From: Neurospora tetrasperma FGSC 2508 | Lineage: Eukaryota; Ascomycota; Sordariomycetes; Sordariales; Sordariaceae | Assembly (NCBI RefSeq): GCF_000213175.1 | Contig: NW_009799099.1 | Span: 2,800,029 to 2,864,028, forward strand | DNA: 64,000 bases | Reading direction: 5' to 3' | Shown here: positions 11,890 through 23,063 of the stretch, piece after piece | How the letters are laid out: the number at the start of each line of letters is the position of its first letter | Numbering within the stretch: the stretch's first letter is position 1 | Made by a program: the position numbers and the translations under genes | Notes under the pieces: model-generated | Database searches by the model: none | Told to the model about the DNA's origin: nothing | What the model saw: the letters and a program-made list of their open reading frames with translations, nothing else

Positions 11890-14800
11890 AGGGTTTCTGG
11901 TGTAAAGGGGGGAAGGTGAACATAAAGAGAGAGGATTCTGGATGGAGGGTATGGAGACAGGGTGAAATGTGTTCGTGGTATGGAAATATCGAGAGATAAA
12001 ATCCTAATGTCTATTGTTTACTTGATAGGTGAGTTGAAAAGGGGTTGATTACTTGGCACCATGTATGATCGTTTACCGCCTTCCATACAAGTAAACAAGA
12101 ACTCCAGCATCCCAAGTAGCTACCATTCCCCCACCGAAACAGAGAACATGAATTTGACCAACTTTCCGAGCTGTTTCTATCCCAATTTGGTGCAGTGTCT
12201 ACCTACATACCCGTTCTAGACCACGTCCCCTCCAAGGCCAAAAGCCACGTGTGGCCGGAAACGTGGCTACCATTTTCGACCTTACGGCTCGGTTCCGAAA
12301 TGAGGATAGAGTACGGACACGGTTTCGCCATGTGGCCACACGCCTCTGCGCAAATTTTGCCGTCCAGCTTCGGATGGCAACGAGGTGAACAAAGAAAATA
12401 GGAAAATTTCATAATAAGAGGGAAGAACAATAAAAGAACATTCCTTGGAGCACGTGGCTTGGGAAACAATCCCGGAATGTTCCGTTGGATCCATTGCATA
12501 CAACCCGCACAATCGTTCGTCAACCTTGCTAGTCTTGTCATTCTTCCCTCGATCATCGATTGCCCGCAGAGGTAATGTGGCAACTGAGACTCCTTATCCT
12601 TTCGATCGCATGATTACAACGGGTCTTTTGGCAGGATTTCCGACACTGCTATGTATAGCAAGAAGTGAGGTATGTACCTTGATGGGCAGTCAGGTGTCTT
12701 GTTAGCTACCTTGTCGTATTTGTGTGGTTTGGGAACCCGTAACTAAAGTACATCATGCAAATTTCTAGATGGGTCGGGGAATTTGTACATAGTACATTCG
12801 GAAAGTAAACACAACTCACAAGCGATCGGCATCAGCTTGGTTGGGCATGTCAATCTTCAGGGAAAGCATCCCCAAAGCCAAGCATACCTCTATCTCGCCA
12901 AGCCCTCGGGTCGTGATCTAGTACTGTGTGTATTGTGTCCGTGTAACTTCAGATGCGATATGTTCATGTCTAAACTGGTGTCGACATCGTCAATTAAGTT
13001 CAGTTCATACATTCCATTTGCTTGTATTTTTCTTTTTTTTCTTTTTTAGGGGGGTGGGGGTTGGGGGGGGGGGGGGGGGAAGGGGTTCTCTCCATTGAGG
13101 TTCCTAACTGAACTGCAAGGACGATCCAAGTCGGAGGCGGCTGCGGCTGCATAGGGTTCAAAACGTGCTGGAAAGAATCAGGGTTTTGACCAATGACATC
13201 CGTCATCAAGCCTGACCAAGAAGTTAAGCGCTCGCGCTTGCACCCTTCCCTTCGCAATGTGGGGATGGAGACATACATATGTAGAGGTATGCAATGGAAT
13301 GCTTCCTTGGCTTTTCATCCTTTCTGGCGGCAATCTCAGCCCTGGCGGGGACCCCAGTGCGGTTATGGTTTTTGTTGGAAGTCGGGTTCAGGCCGCGGGC
13401 AAGAGCGCTGAAGGCGCACCTGTTGGGTGCGAAGACACGAATCCGTCGGGCTGGTAGTTTAGTTCAGACGACCCTGATAAATACTGGTGTGTGGTCTGAT
13501 GAGGTAGTTTACCTACCTATGCATGGGATGCCTCCTGGTGAGGTGACGAGGAGGTGGTTACAGTTGATGGTCCCGCTCGTCGAAAGTGACGGAAAGAGTT
13601 TCTTTCTTACAAATCGGTTCGAATCTCGATCCTTTGTATCATGAAAGACCCGCCAAGTCACAAATGACAAGCCGGCCTTTCCCCAGAAAGACGTGCCCGG
13701 TGGTTGTGAATATCGCGGGACTTCTGTAAGTTTGGCCCTCATCCTGACGGTGCTAATGAGCTGCTTTTCACCATCTTTTGCGCTTCTTTTGATGTCTATG
13801 AAGAGGGGGGGGAAATGCCAAGATCACCAAGTTCCGATGCTGATGCAGACTGTCACATCGGCACCAACCTTCTGACTGAGAGGGGACATGTTTCATGGAG
13901 AGGGGAAAGTCAATGTGACGGCTCTTCACACCCACACAACTGAAAATGACGAGAGCCGCTTTTCTCGAGTCGATGAGGCATAACGAGCAAATCCGGTAGA
14001 GGTGGCGAGGCGGCCAAGAGCCATGCGTCTGGTGGGTTACGGAGTGTGGTGATACAAGAGAATGATACCTTGCCGTCGGATGGTTATACATTTTGGTTGG
14101 GAACAAAGCAACAAAACCAGCATCCGATTCAGTTGATGGGCATAACAGACAACCAGACGTCGGTCTGTACTGGATCAGCATGGAACAGTTCGACAAAGAC
14201 CAGCCAGAAAAGCTGGAGCGCTCGCATGCTGTAAATATCGGTGTTTATCATTCATTCCTATTCATCGCTGAACAGCCCGTCCGTCCACTTTGTGCTCCGA
14301 TGGATATGATATGCAACTCCATTTCTGCGCCATGGAAGGGTGTCCGGCTTCGATGGCTGGATGGCAAACGTCAATCCCCAGAATCTGATCCACCCCCGCA
14401 CAATTCCATGTTTCGATTTTGTCTTGAGCCCAACAGCTTCTCAGGTGAATTTGCCTCTTCCAGCTTCCCATGTCCATAAGCATCATCATGTCACCTGCTT
14501 ATGCTGCCGCCTACTATACCATGGTCATCCTCCGCCCCGATCCGCCATACATACACTAGAAAGAGCAGGACTGTTGTGGAGTGCTCCGTGGCGGTAGCTC
14601 AGGCAGGGCAGGCCGGTAATTTGTGGGTAATTACAAGGCACTTCGCCTCCGCTTGTCGCGTCTGAGCAAGCAGGAAATGAACGTAGCGTAATTAATGCTT
14701 ATGCAATCGGCCTTGCAGTTCCAACGGTCACCATGTCGGGACTCGGGGAAAAGTAGTAGAGATAGGAGAAGACGGGAAGCTCGATGAGAACTGAAGGCAA

Positions 14801-15190
14801 CTGATGGAATTATGACTAGAGGTATATAGAATGGGATGAGATTGCGAAGCAAGCAGCAATCGATTGATTCGTATTTGACGAAAAGCGGCTACCTAACCCC
14901 GAGGGAACCATCGGCGGTAAAGCAGCCGCTGTGCACGTGCCTTGAACTCCCAGCCATAAATTATTACCTTACCTCCTGTACACTAGCCTAGCAGGTCGTC
15001 TTCAGCGTGCGCTCACCAGCTGAATCTGCCCGTGCGGTGCCCTGACACTAACAAGAAAAACACCTACCTTACTACCTCTACGGGCACACAGAAAAACAAA
15101 CCTCAACCTTTGATAGGTAGAGCTAGTCACAGCTGCTCCGCTTTTTGACAGCCTGAAGTTCAGTTGACCTGAACATTACCTGCGTTACAC
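11890..15190. other. Gene-free stretch downstream of PIG-Y-like gene
   Basis: About 3.3 kb without a recognisable gene. Open frames are short, overlap on both strands and match no family I know. It contains a T-tract followed by a G-tract at about 13026-13079. Confidence 0.55.
13026..13079. repeat. Pyrimidine tract followed by G tract
   Basis: A T-rich stretch is followed by runs of 6, 5 and 17 guanines separated by one or two thymines (13049-13079). The length of such a homopolymer may be unreliable in an assembly. Confidence 0.85.
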
Positions 15191-16453
15191 ATCTTGCCTG
15201 GCTCCAGGTCTTGGCACTCGCACCTGTCAGTCTCGTCGGAACCAGAGGTGGTGACTGCGCTGTGTCTCCAGCCTCCGTCCAAGCACGCAGTCCCGTCTCC
15301 AGTCTCCAGTGCAGACCCCAATCACCACCAAGAGAGTTCTTTCACCAATTTCACTTCCTGCCTGGCCTCTGGTCTCTCCTAGTCCACTACGAAGCGCAAC
15401 AGTCCAGGCATGAGCAGGCAAGGGTTGGCGACGACGCTATAATCTCCATCAGATTGACCCGAGGGTGGTCTCCTTGCTTGTCCATCAGGTTGTTTTCCAC
15501 TTTCGTCAGCACCGACGCCCTGCAGCTTTTTCCAAATTTTTCTTTCTGCTCCCAGCTCCCACAGAGTTGAGGCATCATCTTAGGTTTCTGATTCCCCTCC
15601 CTCTGCTACTATCTCGCATCACATCACATCCCATCTTTGCAGCCGTTTCTGCAGAAAATTTTCTCAGCTATCCTCACGATACCTGGATCAATTACACTAG
15701 AAACCTCCACTTGGCCAAGCCAATCGCCAATCTTCGGTCCCGGCCGTCCTTCCACGCGCCCTCGTTCCGACCGCCCAGGCGCTCATTGCCCAGGGTGCAC
15801 TGCAACCAAAAGGGAACCAGGGCAGCAAAAGGGCATTGCTTGTTTGGCCGTTGCTTGGGCTCAAACCCCGACGCACCGCACCGCACCGGCCGGATACCTA
15901 CCTACTCCTGTACTCCTCACACACTTAGTTGTCTTCTCCGTTTCCTCAGCTCCTTTCCCCCCGATCCGATTCCTCGTCCGCGGCTTGAGGCATTTGACCA
16001 TCACCCTCGTCCATCCTCATCGATCGACCTCAGACGGGGTCCCAACCCTTGCAGCGCAACTCTCGGTCGATACAGGCGCCGAATTGAAATCTTGGTTTCG
16101 CCCCCCAGCAACCCACTCCATCCAGAATCCGCTCGCATCATTTCCCATCTCGCCAATATCACGCTCACGCTCTCACTACGACCAGCCATCCATCGTCCTC
16201 AAACCATCAACTATACATCCAAAGTGCTTCAATTCTATATCTCGACAACACTGTGCGCGCGCTATCTCGATCGACCTCGATTCCCATCGCATACATACCC
16301 TTCAACGCTTGACCACGGACCATCAGCCTCCGCGTGTCACGGTGCGACCACGTGCAGTCTTGGACGTCCGACCGACCGTCTTCCGCAGCAATCGTAGTCC
16401 ATCTTCCTCTCCCCGTCTGGTGCCTACCTCGTTACTCGTGGTAGCAAGCCAAG
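15191..16453 (+). promoter_or_regulatory. Long pyrimidine-rich promoter/5' leader of the MYND gene
   Basis: The 1.2 kb before the SamB/Mub1 start codon is strongly C/T-rich on the coding strand and poor in stop codons. Two overlapping long open frames result (15465-16397 and 15637-16524), with no family similarity. I read this as a core promoter plus long transcribed leader, a common arrangement in filamentous ascomycetes. Transcript start and any upstream-ORF translation cannot be judged from sequence. Confidence 0.5.
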
Positions 16454-18322
16454 ATGAGGGAAGTCAACTTCAGCATACCCAACGTCAACAAGGCGTCCGT
16501 TGGCATCACCACGGCTTTGTATGACCGACGAGCGCTTGACTGCACGTCGACCCTCCCGTTGATCAACTCCCTAAATCATCTCGCCTATTTGACCACGTCA
16601 TCGGCACGTATCCGAGACATTCTCACCGTCGATGGCGGTATTGAAAGACTAGTCTGCATCCTGAAGGAGGGTCGCAGCAAGGATATGATGGACATGTGGA
16701 AGTGGAATTTGGCCTTCCAGTGCGTGGTCAACATTGGTGTACGAGGCACGGAGAATGTCCGAACCCGCGTTGTCGAGGCCGACATGGTCCCCGTCATCGC
16801 TACCATCCTCGACAATTACATCAAAGTCATCGAAAGGGTCCGCGAAAAGGCAGAAGAAGCAAAGCACAAGTCGGATCCCCATAACCGGCATAGGATTAGT
16901 GGCAGCAACCGGGTGCACAAATCCGCAAGCTTCTCCTCGAGGCCCACCAACGTAGACGTTGACCAACGCGCTTTCCGTCGTCAGGCTGCGCCTCAGCCTA
17001 TTGATGTTTCAATCACCTTTGCTGGTCCTTCGACGGAAGCCGCTGCACCGGATACTGAGACGACCCCGACCGCTTCCCGCTTCTCCGGTCAAACCCTTGG
17101 TGAAAGGACTCCTTTTTCTGCACACCGCTCACATCACCATCACCATGGTGTTAGAACACAGGACTCCCAATCGGCTGTACCTTCGCCTACTCGTCATGAA
17201 AGTCAGCCGCCTGCACCGGCCGGGCCATCGTCTGTCGAGAACGTTGATAGCTTTGCCAGAGCCGTGCGAGAAACCGATCGCCTACGAAACATGGGGCCAT
17301 TTGCTCACGCAAACCTTACATCTCAGCCTGCCTCGCCAACGACACCTCTGCCAACCAGCGTCCGGCCCCCTTCGATCCTGGCCCCCAATGGCCGCTCTCG
17401 CCGTCGACCTTCAATTCGCCATCAACATTCCACCGCTGCCGAAACAGACGATATGAACACCGACAGCGTAGCATCCGATGAAAACCAGGATGCTGAGATG
17501 TCAGGAACCGCAGACGTACAAAACGAGGTTGGAATCCAGCAGGTTTCGGTCGAAGATGGCGATGGTATAATGACTGGTGCAGCTCTTGACCTGGTCACCC
17601 CGACGGCTTCGGAGGCTCAGGAAGCTGGAACCTTCAACATCACCCACCAAGGTGTCGTGGACACCAGCATGGAAAACAACACAACCCCAACTCAAGTCAC
17701 CAACCTTGGTCTGTCTCCAAATAGGCCGACCATTGCGAACACCGCGCAGCCGTCCATGCCCAATTCACGTGTCCCGCATTACCTGCTCGATCGTCATGTA
17801 ACTCCTAACCCGCAGATGCTCGCTGCCATGCCCAGGGAGGAGGATGTGTTGATGTCGTTGCAGCTGCTGGCATACGTATCAAAGTATTGCAATCTTCGCA
17901 AGTACTTCCAAAAATGCCACCTTGTCCCCAAACTCAAGATTGGCAAGGAGATCAAGCTTCTCGACGGCACTGATCCCGCCGAGTTGGAGGCCGAATTGGA
18001 GGCAGAAGAAGAAGAGTGCGAAGAGGAATACCTCCTTCCCAACGACCAAAACATATTCCCCCTCGTGGAGAAGTTCACAGTCCGGTACCACAGCACAGAC
18101 ATGCAATACTGGGCCGGTGTGGTTATGAGAAACCTGTGCCGAAAGGACGACACCCGGGGAGGCATCCGTCAGTGTGCCTACTACCAGTGCGGCAAATGGG
18201 AAGAGTACACAAGGCAATTTGCGAAGTGCCGCCGTTGCCGGCGTACCAAATACTGCAGTAAGGAATGCCAGAAAAGCGCATGGGCTTTCCACCGCCATTG
18301 GTGCATTGCAGCCACTCCATGA
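16454..18322 (+). CDS. samB: MYND zinc-finger protein SamB/Mub1
   Basis: Homologue of Aspergillus SamB and yeast Mub1. Mub1 works with the Ubr2 ubiquitin ligase, and SamB affects conidiophore and hyphal morphogenesis (family knowledge). Single exon, 622 residues. The N-terminal 125 residues are the conserved armadillo-like part, with INSLNHLAYLTTSS and MWKWNLAFQCVVNIGVRG. A long Ser/Thr/Pro-rich disordered middle follows, including a short His run. The conserved helical part resumes near residue 455. The MYND finger is at residues 574-617, with cysteines in CAYYQC, CRRC, CSKEC and a final HRHWC, close to the C-terminus as usual for this family. The ATG chosen starts the conserved MREVNFSIPNVNKASVGI segment. 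Placement in the family is firm; partners in this organism are inferred. Confidence 0.93.
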   Translation: MREVNFSIPNVNKASVGITTALYDRRALDCTSTLPLINSLNHLAYLTTSSARIRDILTVDGGIERLVCILKEGRSKDMMDMWKWNLAFQCVVNIGVRGTENVRTRVVEADMVPVIATILDNYIKVIERVREKAEEAKHKSDPHNRHRISGSNRVHKSASFSSRPTNVDVDQRAFRRQAAPQPIDVSITFAGPSTEAAAPDTETTPTASRFSGQTLGERTPFSAHRSHHHHHGVRTQDSQSAVPSPTRHESQPPAPAGPSSVENVDSFARAVRETDRLRNMGPFAHANLTSQPASPTTPLPTSVRPPSILAPNGRSRRRPSIRHQHSTAAETDDMNTDSVASDENQDAEMSGTADVQNEVGIQQVSVEDGDGIMTGAALDLVTPTASEAQEAGTFNITHQGVVDTSMENNTTPTQVTNLGLSPNRPTIANTAQPSMPNSRVPHYLLDRHVTPNPQMLAAMPREEDVLMSLQLLAYVSKYCNLRKYFQKCHLVPKLKIGKEIKLLDGTDPAELEAELEAEEEECEEEYLLPNDQNIFPLVEKFTVRYHSTDMQYWAGVVMRNLCRKDDTRGGIRQCAYYQCGKWEEYTRQFAKCRRCRRTKYCSKECQKSAWAFHRHWCIAATP

Positions 18323-20008
18323 TTTGGACGTATACGGAACGATATCCGTTATTGATACCCCCCGGTACACACCTCCCGGGATACTTGCTGCTTGCATGGC
18401 GTTTTGCGTCTAATGTCTACTGGGAAGAGGAGTTGGGAAACTTTGGTGTGGTTGAAGCGGCATTACGAAGGCAAAGCATGTTCTCCTGTTGCATGGCATT
18501 GCGCGATACACATATTCAAGGCGGTTCAACGAACATGCATCACACACAACTCATGCATTGAATTTTTTTTACAACATCAGACACAGTCCATACGATTCCC
18601 CTTTGGTTTCAATCCCCTTTGTCTTTGCTTTATACAAAGATGCTCTTACCCGGCTGGGCGCAGTGTCTTTGAAGTCTGAACATTACGACTACCCGTCTTT
18701 GCTAGATCAAGTTCCAGCTGGCTTTCTCGATTAAATGGAATTTCGCATTATATCAACACTGGCAAACACCTGCTTCCTGTATTGAAATCCGGCACCACGT
18801 TGACATGAAGCCGATTAGCGTCCAATGATACGAGCGAAAACAAAAAAGACGCAGTGACGTGAAGGAGAACTCGCATCGCACCTCTATCTTTTCCCGAGGT
18901 GTTTGGGCCAGGATCGGGACTTTTGGGGGGGCTTTGGAAGGTGTGGGGTGGTCGGATGGATGGTGGGAAGGCATCATCGGGGTTGGCGTTCTCTCTGATT
19001 CCCTTTTTCTTTTTCTTTTTCTTCTTTTTGCAAGCATGTTGAATAGGTTGTTGCTTTTTTTTACGGTTACCTAGGCATGGATGAGACAGAGTTAAGCGGG
19101 TAAACACGCATACACACGAACACATACGTTCGAAGGGTCCTTTTTTTTATTTCTTTTTTTCATTCACTACGTTCCTCCCTTTTGTGATGATGACGACGAT
19201 GATGATGATGCAAAAGTGTGTGCGAACAAGCGATGAGGTAGTAGGAAAAGGGACATGAGATGAGCATCCAAATGATGAACAAGATATAATGACCTTCCTT
19301 GGCTGGATACATGGGATGAAAGAGGGCAAAGAATTTCTGGGGAAGAGTTACGTTTCAGGAGAGAAGCAAGGGTAAGGGACATGAGGAGAGCCTAGACAGG
19401 GGTTTTGCACAGCAGACAGGTGTAAGGATTCTTACGTACCTGCTTCTGTACTCTGAAGCAATGAAAAATATTGGCATGAACAGATGAAAGCATGACACGG
19501 TCAAATCATACCAATACTTTACTCAACAAATGGTGGTGTACCACAGCAAAGATACGATTTAGGACAACGAGTTCCGGAGGCCGTAGACATGAAGAAGCCA
19601 CGCAAAAGCCACAGAGTATATAACCCGATTTTAAAAGATGACTCTATATTGAAATTCGGTCCTTGGTTATTCCATTAACGCAGCTAAAGATAGCTTGATG
19701 GCCCTCGCTTAGAACCCATCAGTTGACTAGTGCTCAACGGCTGTCTGAGTTTCCAATATCGATTGTCCAAGTTGGTGAATATTCTTTTCACTTTCCTTCC
19801 TCCAACGTCGAGCTGCCCGATACCCAGACTATCATTGATCTTCGACCAAAATCATCCGGTAATGCCAACGAAGCCACCAGAGACAAGGACCCTGAGGAGC
19901 AAAATCAATCAGTTACCTCCTTTTTCCTGACCTTTCCCTCTCCGTTACCCCCCACCTTCCGTTCCCAAGTAAGCTCACCTACAAGTGGCTCCTTCCTTCT
20001 AAGTACTT
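18323..20008. other. 3' flank between SamB gene and small secreted protein candidate
   Basis: About 1.7 kb with T-rich and CTTTTT-type tracts near 18990-19160 and an ATG/ACG trinucleotide stretch near 19186-19210. No gene was recognised. Confidence 0.55.
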
Positions 20009-20245
20009 TCAGCCTGCCCAGAAATAACCGAGACTTAAGCAAGTCCTATCAACCCATTGCTTACAAGTTGATCCATAGCAATGCAGGCAATAGCACTTGC
20101 CGGCCCGCTCTTCGCATGGTTTTACGTAGCCACTAGCGGCAGTGATCGAGACATCAAGGGACTCAGCGGCAGCCTCGGCGGCGGGGGCGGGAGCGGCCAG
20201 GACCCCTGCGGTTGTGGTGAGGATCTTGAGGAAGAGGGTTAGCAT
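20009..20245 (-). CDS. Possible small secreted cysteine-rich protein
   Basis: Short single-exon frame of 78 codons from the second in-frame ATG; the first ATG at 20266 would add seven residues. The second start is preferred because it gives a clean signal peptide: MLTLFLKILTTTAGVLA followed by APAPAAEA. The mature part is short and carries six cysteines in the pattern C-x7-C-x-C-x2-C-x4-C-x8-C, including KCYCLHC and the end LSLGYFWAG. This looks like a small secreted protein of the effector or antimicrobial type, but no named family is recognised. A TTATAA box lies about 110 bases upstream. The frame is short and could be chance, or the last exon of a differently spliced gene. Codon use and expression were not testable here. 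Confidence 0.5.
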   Translation of the reverse strand: MLTLFLKILTTTAGVLAAPAPAAEAAAESLDVSITAASGYVKPCEERAGKCYCLHCYGSTCKQWVDRTCLSLGYFWAG

Positions 20246-20266
20246 GGTGGTGATTCCTTGGGGCAC

Positions 20267-20974
20267 GGCGTGAACTTGTTCGTGCTACTCGGTGGTAAAT
20301 GTAGTTTTTACAGGTTGGAGGTCCACTCGCTTTGGTTTCGGTTCCTTCTCCCTCCTTATAAGAGGGGGGGGGGGGGTGGGGGTGGCGCCGGTACTGGTTA
20401 AACGGAACTGAACTGTTGATGGTATTTGGTGCTGTACTGAAGTTGTTTATGGAACCATTGCTGATACTACCTACTTCCTGAGTGGTGTGGGAGCGAACGA
20501 GAGGGAAGAGAACGACCCAGAACATAACCCCTTTCTTCGTTGCGTGTTGCAATGTGGCAAGCCTAGAGAGGCAGCTCCGTCTTGCAGCGGAAGGAAGCAG
20601 GTGCGCAAGAACGTTAGAACTTGCCAGCGAGATCACGCAGCTTTGATGCGTTGGGGTTATCGACTTGGATTTTTGGGCTGTTTCCTTTCCCGGCTGTCTT
20701 AGATGACAGTCAAATGAAATGTTTCCGAGTTGCATCCGGAAGTTCCTTGCAGATGCAAATAAGATGACACTGCATCGAACCCAACAGATCCCGGGTCCTC
20801 CAAACGAAATGAAACCCGCCGCCAAAGTTAGTAGGAGACACGACCGTAGACGTCGACAAGGCAGAGTAAAATACCTCCAACGCGAAGGCCATCTTAACAA
20901 CTCGTCATCGAGCGCGCTGGACTGGACACGATGTGGAGGTGTGTATAAATGAGACGTGGAGGTAGTCATCCCTC
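20267..20974. other. Region between small secreted protein candidate and cystinosin
   Basis: About 700 bases carrying the presumed promoter of the small secreted protein gene and the 3' flank of the cystinosin gene. Overlapping open frames here look like chance. Confidence 0.55.
20356..20361 (-). promoter_or_regulatory. TATA-like box TTATAA
   Basis: A TTATAA hexamer 110 bases upstream of the preferred start of the small secreted protein gene. Directly beyond it is a 13-base homopolymer (C on the coding strand, 20364-20376). Assigned by position and sequence only. Confidence 0.4.
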
Positions 20975-21939
20975 TCACTGAATCCGTCTCTCCTCATCAC
21001 CGCCTCCCCTCACATCCTCTCTCAGCAATGGGTCCAGATCAGAGTCCCCCTCACCACCATCCGCCTTTGCTCCCGCTGCATGACGATAAAGCACATAATG
21101 CTGCACGATAAACACCAAGTCATAAATCATCGACACGTTCCCCAACGCGAATTTGACCGGGTTCCCTGTGATGCCCGACCAGTCGCCCTGCTGGTAACTA
21201 TCAATAGCCTGCTGCGCAATACTCAAAATCCCGCCGCCGAAATCCAACAGAATCTGCAAGATGGACCACCCCTCGGTCGACCGGTTGCGGTAGTTGACAA
21301 TAACCTGCGGCGTATACTTGATCAAGGTAACAACGAGCTTGACATACGAAACGGCGTAGATGGCGTCTAGCCAGACCCAGCCACCTTCCGTCACTGCCGC
21401 GCCGCTTGTATCGTTGCGAACTGGCGAGGCCCACACCCGGACAATGATGATGAGCGCCCCAGCTACGCAGCCAAAGAAGGTTCCCAGAATGAAGCGGCTG
21501 GGACGGCTGCCGAGGCTCGGCGCGAAGCCCCACGCGCGAGGGAAGAGGTACTGACTGACGGTGACGAAGCAGAGGATGAGGCCGTGGAAGGCAAAGGTGA
21601 TGTCGTTGAGCTGGACCGTTGGCGTCAAGCCCTTGTAACGGACTGCGTACTGGGCGCGGATCAAGGGGGAATACGCAAAGGCGATGTTGGAGATGGTATA
21701 GGCGAAGAAACCTGCTTATTCGTTTTAGAAAGCTTGATTCATTTTTCTGGTAATTCATGTGAGTGAAGAAGCTTGAACTGACCTAGCGAGTTTATGAGAG
21801 GAAAGTCTATAGTGGTTCCCGATGTTGACTTGCGCGAGAAGTTGAGGATTGATTGGGGATAGAACGAGAGAGACCAGCAGGTGAAGTACGTCCAGCCAAA
21901 GACGTACGACAAGCTGGTCAAGAAAGTGGAATCCGCCAT
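20975..21939 (-). CDS. Cystinosin-type lysosomal/vacuolar cystine transporter
   Basis: PQ-loop membrane protein of the cystinosin family (yeast Ers1), predicted to export cystine from the vacuole with protons. Exons 21783-21939 and 20975-21711 join within a Gly codon (GTCAGT donor, AAGCAG acceptor), giving 297 residues and about seven membrane spans. Both PQ loops are visible: [15 protein letters not shown] near residues 27-41 and [18 protein letters not shown] near 185-202. The second is followed by [13 protein letters not shown], whose Asp (about 209) corresponds to the conserved proton-coupling residue of the family. The C-terminal tail is acidic and Gly-rich; I see no clear GYDQL sorting motif, but DLDPLL could act as a dileucine signal. 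Length is near that of fungal homologues. Confidence 0.92.
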
Positions 21940-23063
21940 TATGTAGCACAGCAGGCCGACATGAGATGGCTAGCACGATGGAAGTCCGAGAACGCCGACG
22001 CTTTGTGCTACATGGATGTGATGATGAAGTTGGCAAAAGAGGAACGTGCATGGAAATGGTAACCTGAAAGGCCTAGATCCAAACGTCATCACGTGTGTAC
22101 AACCGCTTACATAAACTATGCGTGCCGTACAAGGACGACGATTTGTGTGATCTTCCAAGTCGTAAGATTAAAGATATATGCTGGAACTATACCCGCGTTT
22201 ATCATGTACAACTACCTTCATTACTCTGCGCACTTCCCGCGATGTCTTCATTCAGATGGAAGGTCAGTGGCATGGAGAATGGGGCCGCAATAACCCTAAC
22301 CCTGTTAGTTGATGGTGGCAGGGACGGCGTGAACAACCTACGTCTAGCGGATAGGACCTAGAAGCGTTTTGAGAAGCATGTAAACTTGCTGAGCATATAG
22401 CTAGCTATGTTGACTAGATACTCGCTATAATTGGTGTCGTTGAGCCCACTTGGTCGTGACTGCATAGCCAACTGCCCCGACAAACCAACTGTGACCTCTA
22501 CTCTCTGGCCATGCACTAGCAATGACCATTAGAGGCTGTGAATACTTCCCATCCCCTGGACGGCCCTTTCCATCGGCCCCGAGGCTCCCGCTCCCTTCTC
22601 CTTGGCTTGATCACTGCGCGTCCGAACATGGCTATAGGGTTGGAGCTTTCAAGCTACCATTCAGACCCTTTAATTTACTCTCCCTTCATCATAAAACGCA
22701 TCATCGTGTCCTCATCAGGTTCGAGCTTTCGCACCAAAGGACCAATCGGCCTCCATGTGCGTCTACTTCTCCTCGCCTTTCTCTTTTAAACATAACTTTG
22801 ATAACGCCAATTCAAGGGGTATGGTGTGGTGGATAAGCGTGAGGGGGCACTATGAGATTGAAGCAATATAGTTCTGCCGTGTTGTGACTTGTGTGTGGGC
22901 GAATGAACTCGTATGGGGGAGCCGAAAGGCTGATGGGGGTAAGACGTTTAGGGTAGGATTTCCCAGATGGTGCCGTGATAAACATCGCATCTGGGTCCCC
23001 TCATCCCAATCTTTGACCCAACCATCCCCTTCGCAAAAGGAACTAGACGGATCGTACAGCATT
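21940..23063. other. Cystinosin promoter and importin alpha 3' flank
   Basis: About 1.1 kb with no coding frame of note. It contains two tandem telomere-like units (see 22291-22303). Confidence 0.6.
22291..22303. repeat. Two interstitial telomere-type TAACCC units
   Basis: The sequence TAACCCTAACCCT equals two units of the fungal and vertebrate telomere repeat (TTAGGG on the other strand). It lies about 350 bases upstream of the cystinosin start codon. It may be a binding site for a telobox (Tbf1-like) protein or chance. Confidence 0.7.

Noticed and set aside
13600-13640. GGTTCGAATC sequence resembling a tRNA T arm
   Set aside because: Flanks do not pair as a T stem and no D arm or anticodon arm precedes it.
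20163-20978. 271-codon minus-strand frame upstream of the small secreted protein
   Set aside because: Low-complexity with no motif, overlaps the presumed promoter and the start of the small protein in another frame.
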